Positions 5,201 through 11,137 of a stretch of 13,096 nucleotides of DNA are shown piece by piece. Position 1 is the stretch's first letter. Every line of letters starts with the position of its first letter. The stretch is from Candidatus Uhrbacteria bacterium (lineage in GTDB: Bacteria > Patescibacteriota > Patescibacteriia > CAIXNZ01), in NCBI GenBank assembly GCA_011046145.1, contig DSBA01000031.1:1-13096 (forward strand), given 5' to 3'. Under the pieces are notes generated by a model, which was given only the letters and a program-made list of their open reading frames with translations, did no database searches and had not been told where the DNA came from. The translations under genes were made by a program, and so were the position numbers.

Positions 5201-6022
5201 TTATCTTGCGCGACAGCAAACCATTTTTCCTTCATTTACATTTATATCAAAAATCCAGTATCCTGCCTCACAACATGTTCTATTGGCCCTACCCGTTTCG
5301 CCGCTTGTATCATAACAATAATCCATAGTATCCGCATCCGCTGGGATAGCCATATCTTGAGTACATCTGCTTCTTCCTTTTGCATCACTCCGACTAACTA
5401 AATTTTTATCTTTTTCAAAAAGGATGGGATATTCCCAGCTTTTTACATAGCAAAAATCTTTACCGCCTATCTTAATGGAATCAACGCTGGCAGTCCCGCC
5501 GCTAGCAATGGTTAATTTTGTATCCCCTGGAATAATAAGAACACCGCTTAAAGCATTAGCCAAAACCCGCTCAACCTCAATAGTGCCTGATAGTGCTGTA
5601 GTAGCCCTGAAACTTAAACCATTATTTATCATAAAATTTTGGTTCATTTTTATTTTATTAGCCTCCAAAATTAAGTTGGCGCCAGAAGTAAGCGGAACAA
5701 TCTGAAAAGCATTATTGCTTTTAACCAATATCTGATTGGTTTTTAAAAAACTCTTTCCGCCGCTAACACCCATTTGCCTCACATTATCAGTATCAGTAAA
5801 AAAGCTATTAGCAGTCCAAAAAACCAAATTATTAGAAACCGCAAAAGAATTAGGTATTTCTTCAAAAGCGCTGCCAACCAAAAAATAATTGCCGCCAGGC
5901 TTTAAAAGCGAATCAATTAAAAAATAATTGCGGGCCGAATCATAATTCAAACCTGCCCATGCAACCGAAGCAGAAGTAAAAAACAAGGCTAAAATCAGAC
6001 AAATTTTAAATATCTTAGTCAT
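5201..6022 (-). CDS. Secreted protein, cysteine-rich C-terminus, unknown family
   Basis: Family not recognised. The 273-residue product starts MTKIFKICLILALFF with a typical Sec signal peptide and a plausible cleavage after AWA at residue 23. The mature part is rich in short hydrophobic/Asn/Ser strands (NYFLIDS, GNYFLVGS, NLILEANKIKM), suggestive of a beta-rich, perhaps solenoid-like, domain. The last 80 residues hold seven cysteines, including two CC pairs (TCCEAGYW and VCCRAR). It shares the signal peptide style (M-x-KI-x-KICL) and the YFL motifs with the product of the gene just upstream, so the two are probably distant paralogues. Only two bases separate it from that gene. A surface or pilus-like structural role is possible but unproven. 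Confidence 0.8.
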   Translation of the reverse strand: MTKIFKICLILALFFTSASVAWAGLNYDSARNYFLIDSLLKPGGNYFLVGSAFEEIPNSFAVSNNLVFWTANSFFTDTDNVRQMGVSGGKSFLKTNQILVKSNNAFQIVPLTSGANLILEANKIKMNQNFMINNGLSFRATTALSGTIEVERVLANALSGVLIIPGDTKLTIASGGTASVDSIKIGGKDFCYVKSWEYPILFEKDKNLVSRSDAKGRSRCTQDMAIPADADTMDYCYDTSGETGRANRTCCEAGYWIFDINVNEGKMVCCRAR

Positions 6023-6024
6023 AT

Positions 6025-6882
6025 CTAAAAATTAACATCTAAATAAGCGCAAACTTTCCCGCCCAAAAGGCAAGGGCTGCCTGAAGATTTATGACCACAA
6101 TTAAAAATACATTCTCCATTGCTATAATAACAAGAAGGCCTATTAGCCTTTCCGCATGATGTAGCAAAATCAGGCGGACATTGGGCTGCTGTTATCCTAA
6201 ATGTTTTGTCTTGATAAATACCTGGACCTCCTCTTTCTATAGAACGACAATTCGTAGTTATTGCTACTTTCCGAGCTAAGTCCTGATTTTCGAGATTTCC
6301 AATAGGCCCCAAATCAATTTGACCAAAAGCTATATTATTGCCACTGAAAGTAATTACATTGCCAGACAAAGAATCTAAACCGCTTAAATGCAATGTGCCA
6401 GTCTTTAACTCATTCAAATTACAATCATCACTTCCGTCATTAGCAAAACAGCCAGAAATCCGGACCGGCGAGCCTGTATTAACTTGGTTTTGGGCGTCAA
6501 AAAGTATTTCTTCAGTGGCAAAAATTTTATTAACATTTATCTGATTAAAATCAGTTTTAACAGCCTCCAGGGCAGTCGGGGTCCAAATCAAAGCTTTGTT
6601 TTGGCATATGGTATTGGCTTCTTCATCTGCGCAAAAATTAAAAGCAGAATTAGCGTCTAAAATCAGCTGGTTTTCAATTAAAACATCACCGGGCAACCCT
6701 GTTCTGCCTGAAATTTCTTTTTCAGCCAAAAAATAACCGCGGATATTTATATTATCAAAAATAAAAAGCTCATTGCCTTTTTCTAAAAAATAACCCCGGC
6801 CTTGGGCAAAAGCAAAATGATTGAACGCGCCAACCAAAGCAACCATGCTTAAAAAAAGACAAATTTTATAAATTTTAGGCAT
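6025..6882 (-). CDS. Secreted cysteine-rich protein, paralogue of its neighbour
   Basis: Family not recognised. The 285-residue product starts MPKIYKICLFLSMVAL, a Sec signal peptide with likely cleavage after AFA at residue 26. RGYFLEKGNELFIFDN and RGYFLAEKE near the mature start resemble the NYFL motifs of the next gene's product. The middle is built of short alternating strands and asparagines (LHLSGLDSLSGNVITFSGNN), consistent with a beta-helical fold. The last 75 residues contain eight cysteines in a compact pattern (TSCGKANRPSCYYSNGECIF and onward), probably a disulfide-stabilised end domain. The start codon directly abuts the stop of the upstream gene, which suggests translational coupling. 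Confidence 0.8.
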   Translation of the reverse strand: MPKIYKICLFLSMVALVGAFNHFAFAQGRGYFLEKGNELFIFDNINIRGYFLAEKEISGRTGLPGDVLIENQLILDANSAFNFCADEEANTICQNKALIWTPTALEAVKTDFNQINVNKIFATEEILFDAQNQVNTGSPVRISGCFANDGSDDCNLNELKTGTLHLSGLDSLSGNVITFSGNNIAFGQIDLGPIGNLENQDLARKVAITTNCRSIERGGPGIYQDKTFRITAAQCPPDFATSCGKANRPSCYYSNGECIFNCGHKSSGSPCLLGGKVCAYLDVNF

Positions 6883-7494
6883 TTATAATGCTAAATTAAT
6901 GATTCTTAAAGGTTGGAATTTTATGCCATCATCCATTGTTTCAAATCTTAAATTGGGAACAGACAAATCTATATTGCCACTAATCTCGTTTGCCTTTAAA
7001 GTATTAGTAAAAACGCTCTTTTCTGTGCCTGAATCAATACTCCTACCAACTCCTAGATTTTTATTATCTGTCAAAATTAACTTGCCCGTAAAATTGACCG
7101 AAACGCCGCTTAAGCTGATATTGCTATTTGTAGATTTAAGGTTTAAGCTATCGCCTCGCAATTCATCAATTCTTAAAAAAGTGTTGCCACCCAAATCACC
7201 GATCAGGATATTACAAGCTACTTGCGGATAATTAGGACAGTTAAATCCCATGTATTTGCGGACATAAAGGTCGCGGTCAACAATTTTTACCCTGCCGCCG
7301 TCAACCATTTCCAAATCATTTACCCCCATATCTGACATTTTCAAGCCTTTATCAACTATTCTAACATTATCCCAAAAAATTACTTTATCTTCATCTTCAT
7401 AACTGACAAAACCAACTGCCTGAACAACCAAAATACTGCCCAGCAATAAAGCGGCAGAAACCAGACAAATTGTTGTAATTTTATTTAATTTCAT
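6883..7494 (-). CDS. Secreted beta-rich protein, unknown family
   Basis: Family not recognised. This 203-residue protein has a signal peptide (MKLNKITTICLVSAALLLGS) with likely cleavage after VQA at residue 26. The mature region consists of short strands with regular Asn, Asp, Gly and Ser turns, for example NLKSTNSNISLSGVSVNFTG, resembling the neighbouring secreted proteins, but it lacks their cysteine-rich end (only two cysteines in NCPNYPQVACN). It is the first of three consecutive secreted-protein genes, with its stop touching the next start. The set likely works together at the cell surface. Confidence 0.78.
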   Translation of the reverse strand: MKLNKITTICLVSAALLLGSILVVQAVGFVSYEDEDKVIFWDNVRIVDKGLKMSDMGVNDLEMVDGGRVKIVDRDLYVRKYMGFNCPNYPQVACNILIGDLGGNTFLRIDELRGDSLNLKSTNSNISLSGVSVNFTGKLILTDNKNLGVGRSIDSGTEKSVFTNTLKANEISGNIDLSVPNLRFETMDDGIKFQPLRIINLAL

Positions 7495-7521
7495 AATTCA
7501 TAATTTCCCCTCTTACCCATT

Positions 7522-8049
7522 TTACCCTTCTTCCCCCTTTTTTTTCTTTCTTATTAAAACCATCATCACTATCGGCGCCACCAGCCAGAAAAACCGGGCC
7601 GGATCAGAAACAAAAGAATTTCTCATGCCTGCTGAAAGATTGTTTTCCAGCATTTCCCTGGGCAAATATGACATTAAAATGCTTAAAATAAGACCCACAT
7701 GAAAAAAACTAAAAACCATTGACTGCCACCAAGCCCCGGAACTGTCAGAGCTGGCAATTGTCCGCAACAAGGCTCCGCGGGAAAGCAGGAAAAATAAAAT
7801 TATAAAAATACCGACAAAAACCGTGAATTTAAAAATTGAAGCGTTATTATAGGAAATTTCAGCGGAAAAATTATTCAGATAAGGCGCTGTATTGACAATA
7901 GCCAGCGACATATAAATGCTGACCAAAATAACTATAATTCTATTGCGCCCCAAAGACAAGCCGTATAAAAATGCGGCAACCACAAAAAATAATATTATAA
8001 ACAAATCCCAAGTCGGGCTGCTCCAATTAAGGTTGGAAATAAAATCCAT
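7522..8049 (-). CDS. Five-helix integral membrane protein, unknown family
   Basis: The 175-residue product has about five hydrophobic segments (roughly residues 14-32, 37-53, 74-90, 109-127 and 151-166) and ends in a lysine/glutamate tail (IRKKKKGEEG), which suggests a cytoplasmic C-terminus. I see no catalytic motif. It is the first gene behind the promoter at 8083-8107 and precedes three secreted-protein genes by 27 bases, so it may be a membrane partner for their assembly or anchoring. That role is inference from position. No ribosome site is seen before the ATG. Confidence 0.8.
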   Translation of the reverse strand: MDFISNLNWSSPTWDLFIILFFVVAAFLYGLSLGRNRIIVILVSIYMSLAIVNTAPYLNNFSAEISYNNASIFKFTVFVGIFIILFFLLSRGALLRTIASSDSSGAWWQSMVFSFFHVGLILSILMSYLPREMLENNLSAGMRNSFVSDPARFFWLVAPIVMMVLIRKKKKGEEG

Positions 8050-8082
8050 GCCTGTGGATATCTATTAATTTTTATTACTTTT

Positions 8083-8107
8083 ATTATAGCATAAAAATCC
8101 TTGTCAA
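8083..8107 (-). promoter_or_regulatory. Extended -10 promoter for membrane/secreted/Hxs operon
   Basis: On the minus strand TGCTATAAT forms a perfect -10 hexamer (8083-8088) with an extended TGn motif. A TTGACA is present at 8102-8107 but only 13 bases upstream; TTGTTT sits at the standard 17 bases. Either way the extended -10 is strong. Transcription would begin near 8075, giving a leader of about 25 bases before the ATG at 8049. Confidence 0.6.
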
Positions 8108-8109
8108 AC

Positions 8110-8214
8110 AAAATTTTAGGCCCAAAAATGCCTTATACACACGACGTAGGCGCGACACTAATGTCGCGCCTATAAAATTAATGAATATTTTACGTATTTT
8201 GGACCTAAAATTTT
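8110..8214. repeat. Nested inverted-repeat element at the dnaJ 3' end
   Basis: An 18-base terminal inverted repeat, AAAATTTTAGGCCCAAAA (8110-8127) against TTTTGGACCTAAAATTTT (8197-8214) with one mismatch, encloses a GC-rich perfect hairpin TAGGCGCGACA-CTAA-TGTCGCGCCTA (8147-8172). The right arm covers most of the dnaJ stop codon. The layout is like a miniature inverted-repeat element. It fills the 163-base gap between dnaJ and the membrane protein gene together with the promoter. Confidence 0.75.
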
Positions 8215-9328
8215 ATATTCCCTCCTCTTTTAATTTTTCCAACAATTCTTTCTGCTTTTTATTCAAATTTTTCGGAATTTTAACCTTGATTTCCACCAAA
8301 TGATCGCCACGACCAAACCTTTGAAATTTTGGCACGCCTTTGCCTCTAAGGCGAAAGACCTGGCCAGACTGGGTGCCGGCGGGAATTTTTAAATTCACTT
8401 CGCCGTCAATTGTTAAAATTGGCACTTTGACGCCCAAAGCCGCTGTCGTAAAATCAATTTCTGCTGAACTTAAAATATTATCGCCTTGGCGCTTAAATTC
8501 AGAATCTGGTTTGACATGTACATGAATATACAAATCGCCAGAGCGTCCACCTTTAATCCCAGCCTCGCCCTGGCCTGACATTTTCAAAGTCATGCCATTA
8601 TCAATGCCCGTCGGAATCTTGACTTCTATCTTATCTTTTTCCTTAACCCGTCCCTGGCCTTGGCATTTACTGCAGGCTTTTTCATAAGTTTTGCCTTCAC
8701 CTTGGCAGTCAGGGCAGGTCGTCAAAGTCTGCATATTGCCTAAAATAGTGCGCTGAACAGAATGCACTGAACCTTGTCCCTGGCAGGTTTTACATTCAGT
8801 AATTTTTGTGCCAGGTTCAGCGCCATTACCCTTGCATTTATCGCAAATAATTAATTTGTAAAGCTCAATAATTTTGTCCGTCCCAAAAACAGCTTCTTTG
8901 AAATCTAAATGTAAATCAACCTCAATATCCCGGCCGCGTGTTGTTGTTTTTCTGCGGCGGCTAGCGCCCCCAAATCCAAACCCGCCGCCAAACATCTCGC
9001 CAAGAATGTCACCCAAGTCCCCCATATCAAAATCAACATTGCTATAAGTTGCTCCGCCCCCTCGCGCTGCGCGCATAAAATCTTCCCAATTCATGCCGCC
9101 GCCAAAACCGCCTTGCTGGTCAAAAGTAGAGCCGTATTGGTCATATTGCTGTCTTTTTTGATCATTGCCCAAAACCTGATAAGCTTCATTAACTTCTTTA
9201 AACTTTTTTTCGTCCCCGCCTGGCTTGTCAGGATGATAAAGATGGGCCTTCTCGCGAAAGGCCTTTTTGATCTCGTCTTTAGTGGCGTTTTTGGCAACGC
9301 CGAGTATTTGATAATAATCTTTGGGCAT
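8213..9328 (-). CDS. dnaJ: Chaperone DnaJ (Hsp40)
   Basis: A full-length 371-residue type I J-protein. It stimulates the ATPase of DnaK and delivers unfolded proteins to it in the cytoplasm. The J domain is at 4-66 with the HPD triad at 32-34, followed by a Gly/Phe-rich linker (about 73-122) and the zinc domain with four CxxCxGxG motifs at 162-169, 179-186, 205-212 and 219-226. The two C-terminal substrate-binding beta domains complete it, with the expected GRGDHLVEIKV near 339-349. All key residues are present. The ATG at 9328 begins the canonical MPKDYYQILGV; no ribosome site is seen. It is separated from dnaK by two other genes rather than following it directly. Confidence 0.98.
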   Translation of the reverse strand: MPKDYYQILGVAKNATKDEIKKAFREKAHLYHPDKPGGDEKKFKEVNEAYQVLGNDQKRQQYDQYGSTFDQQGGFGGGMNWEDFMRAARGGGATYSNVDFDMGDLGDILGEMFGGGFGFGGASRRRKTTTRGRDIEVDLHLDFKEAVFGTDKIIELYKLIICDKCKGNGAEPGTKITECKTCQGQGSVHSVQRTILGNMQTLTTCPDCQGEGKTYEKACSKCQGQGRVKEKDKIEVKIPTGIDNGMTLKMSGQGEAGIKGGRSGDLYIHVHVKPDSEFKRQGDNILSSAEIDFTTAALGVKVPILTIDGEVNLKIPAGTQSGQVFRLRGKGVPKFQRFGRGDHLVEIKVKIPKNLNKKQKELLEKLKEEGI

Positions 9329-9341
9329 AATTATTTAATTC

Positions 9342-9425
9342 GGGCGAAAACGGCCAAAACATATTGTTTTGTAGGCGAAACGACGTCGTTTCTCCTACGG
9401 TATAAAACACCGGCCATTTTCGCCC
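9342..9425. repeat. Nested inverted-repeat element, copy A
   Basis: Terminal arms GGGCGAAAACGGCC (9342-9355) and GGCCATTTTCGCCC (9412-9425) pair with one mismatch. Inside lies a 28-base near-perfect palindrome (9371-9398) beginning GTAGGCGAAACGAC and centred on GACGTC. The same ends recur in copy B at 10610-10705, on the other side of the 370-codon gene. It occupies most of the gap upstream of dnaJ. Confidence 0.8.
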
Positions 9426-9434
9426 AACGATCTT

Positions 9435-10547
9435 TTACCTTTTTTTATTAAAATAATCCTCAATATCCTTCAAAAATTCCTCATTTTCCGTTAATCCCGT
9501 ATTCTGCAAAATTTGTTTGACAAACTCAACTATTTCCACGGGCTTAAACATATTTTCCGGCCCGCCCGGCAGTTTATCCTGGTACTGCCATTTTTTGTAT
9601 TTGGAAAATATCTGATCATGGCTGACCGGCACTGAAACCAAAATCAAATCATCAACTTCTTTCAAATTTTTAAGCGAACGAGCTACTTGCCGCTGTTTTT
9701 TGCGAAAATCTTCTGACTTAGCGCTTTTTAAAGTAAACTGAATCCCCAAAGTCTTCTCTTCACCCGCCAAAGCTTCAGCGGAGACGGGAATATCTTCAAA
9801 GCCAACGCCTCTTTTCTTTTTTGGCAAATGAATAATAAAATCAATTTTCTCTTCAACATCCTCAACCACGGTTGCTTGTTCAACTTTAATCCCCCATTTT
9901 TGAAGATCAACAGAAATTTTAGCCAGCAAATTATGAATCATTTTTTCAAAAAGCAAACCAGCTGATTCTCCGCCGCCTTTGGCCATATCTGCCTGCACTT
10001 TTTCATAAGTAGCCCGGTAAAAATCGTCCAACTGGTCTTTTTCCAGTTTAGTGCGCTGAATCAATAATTGCTGATCATAAAGCTGGCTAACTTGCGCTTG
10101 ATAAACAGCCTCTGAATATTTTTTTTGCATCTCTGCTGGCACATTATCAGCTAATTGATAATAAATACCCCAATTTATATCTGAGATCAAATCACCCAAA
10201 CTGGCTTTAATTTGATAATTTTTCTCTGGATGACGCATAGTAAAAAATTCACCTTCTGCGCCATAATTAATATTTCTTGTTTCAAGATTGGCCGGTAAAT
10301 TCTCGCCTTCTTCCAATTTCATTAATAACCTCTGTTTGGCTAATTCCAAATCAAATATTCTGCGTTTTGGGCTATCTCCATTGCCATAAAACTCTTTGAT
10401 TTTATTTTTAATCTGGGAACGATTTTGTTTGGCTTCGCCAGTATCCGCGCCTTCCAATTCCAAACGCTGGCGCGCTAATTGGCTGGCCTGGTCATAATCA
10501 AAACTTGGCTCCTTCTCTTGCTCAAATTGTTGTTCAAAATTGGACAT
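9435..10547 (-). CDS. Unknown protein with PD-(D/E)XK-like C-terminal half
   Basis: I do not recognise the family by name. The 370-residue cytoplasmic protein begins with a polar, glutamine-rich helical region (about 1-190, likely coiled coil in parts). The second half shows a possible PD-(D/E)XK-like arrangement: a helix with E201 (LLFEKMIHNLL), a strand with D236 (EKIDFIIHL), then a strand LGIQFTLKSAKS (267-278) with Q270 and K274, and DDLILVSVPV (299-308). Between the D and Q strands lies EDIPVSAEALAGEEK (251-265), encoded by a palindromic element that lengthens a loop. Activity as a nuclease is uncertain, as the usual E-x-K is replaced by Q-x-x-x-K. It sits between DUF3467 and dnaJ genes, flanked on both sides by related inverted-repeat elements. 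Confidence 0.8.
   Translation of the reverse strand: MSNFEQQFEQEKEPSFDYDQASQLARQRLELEGADTGEAKQNRSQIKNKIKEFYGNGDSPKRRIFDLELAKQRLLMKLEEGENLPANLETRNINYGAEGEFFTMRHPEKNYQIKASLGDLISDINWGIYYQLADNVPAEMQKKYSEAVYQAQVSQLYDQQLLIQRTKLEKDQLDDFYRATYEKVQADMAKGGGESAGLLFEKMIHNLLAKISVDLQKWGIKVEQATVVEDVEEKIDFIIHLPKKKRGVGFEDIPVSAEALAGEEKTLGIQFTLKSAKSEDFRKKQRQVARSLKNLKEVDDLILVSVPVSHDQIFSKYKKWQYQDKLPGGPENMFKPVEIVEFVKQILQNTGLTENEEFLKDIEDYFNKKR
9763..9788. repeat. Diverged palindromic element inside the nuclease-like gene
   Basis: A 26-base sequence starting CCCGCC, with central AAAGCTTCA and ending GCGGAGACGGG, aligns without gaps to the cores at 4939-4964 and 11256-11281. Arms have drifted but still pair. It encodes VSAEALAG in the same frame as the other two copies (SASAxAxADK). 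Confidence 0.7.
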
Positions 10548-10609
10548 AGATATTGGTAATTGGGTTATTAGGTTATTGGGTAATTAGGAATTGGAAAAAT
10601 TATTTTACT

Positions 10610-10705
10610 AGGCGAAAACAGCCGACATCCCTTAATATTACCGACGGCTTTAGCCGTCGATCGCCTCCTAAAGGAAGCTGTAATATTCTTTGGCTATTTT
10701 CGCCC
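10610..10705. repeat. Nested inverted-repeat element, copy B
   Basis: Arms AGGCGAAAACAGCC (10610-10623) and GGCTATTTTCGCCC (10692-10705) match those of copy A. Inside, AATATTAC and GTAATATT (near 10635 and 10680) pair, and an inner hairpin CGACGGCT-TT-AGCCGTCG sits at 10642-10659. The inner sequence differs from copy A although the ends and following CGCCCAACG are shared. To its left, 10553-10590 is low-complexity GGTTATTAGG-like sequence. No gene is seen in this 165-base gap. Confidence 0.8.
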
Positions 10706-10712
10706 AACGCCT

Positions 10713-11003
10713 TTACACTAACGGAAACGGTATCCCTTTTGGCGGCTCAGCCTCATTAATGAGCCCAAAACTCTGTTCATACTTGGCAATGTTGTCCTGT
10801 AATGCTTTAACAATTCTTTTCATATGCCCTGGACTGGTAATTACCCTGGCATTCATAATGCCTTGGGGCGGCGCCACATTGGCAAAATCCAAAATAAACT
10901 CTTCCCTGGTGTGCATCACCTGCATCATGTTGGCATACTTACCAGCCAAAATTTCATCGGTGATTTTGATGTTGATTTTTTGCGGTTCGTTTGGTTGGGA
11001 CAT
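10713..11003 (-). CDS. DUF3467 domain protein
   Basis: The 96-residue product is almost wholly one DUF3467 domain. The recognisable stretches are KITDEILAGKYANMMQV (13-29), HTREEFILDFANVAPPQG (31-48), ARVITSPGHMKRIVKALQDN (52-71) and IAKYEQSFG (72-80). The domain is widespread in bacteria, but no function is established to my knowledge. It follows dnaK and precedes the nuclease-like gene on the same strand. The start is an ATG without a clear ribosome site. Confidence 0.93.
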   Translation of the reverse strand: MSQPNEPQKINIKITDEILAGKYANMMQVMHTREEFILDFANVAPPQGIMNARVITSPGHMKRIVKALQDNIAKYEQSFGLINEAEPPKGIPFPLV

Positions 11004-11088
11004 AAAATTAAATTATTTTAAAATACTTTGCTTTATTTGTTATTGTCATCTTTCCTTTCCTCAAATTCCCCTCTGTGTTTTTGGAGTT

Positions 11089-11128
11089 ATATGAGGTTGT
11101 ATGAGGTTATATTAGGTTAGATGAGGTT
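11089..11128. repeat. Ten-base tandem repeat, four units
   Basis: Four adjacent units (ATATGAGGTT, GTATGAGGTT, ATATTAGGTT, AGATGAGGTT) lie in the 134-base gap between dnaK and the DUF3467 gene. The rest of that gap is AT-rich, and no promoter or terminator can be named with confidence. Similar GGTTATTAGG-type sequence follows the start of the nuclease-like gene at 10553-10590. Confidence 0.85.
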
Positions 11129-11137
11129 GGGCAAAAA

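Noticed and set aside
8147..8172. Rho-independent terminator for dnaJ
   Set aside because: The hairpin is strong but no T-run follows directly on the minus strand, and it is nested in a larger inverted repeat, so it reads better as a repeat element.
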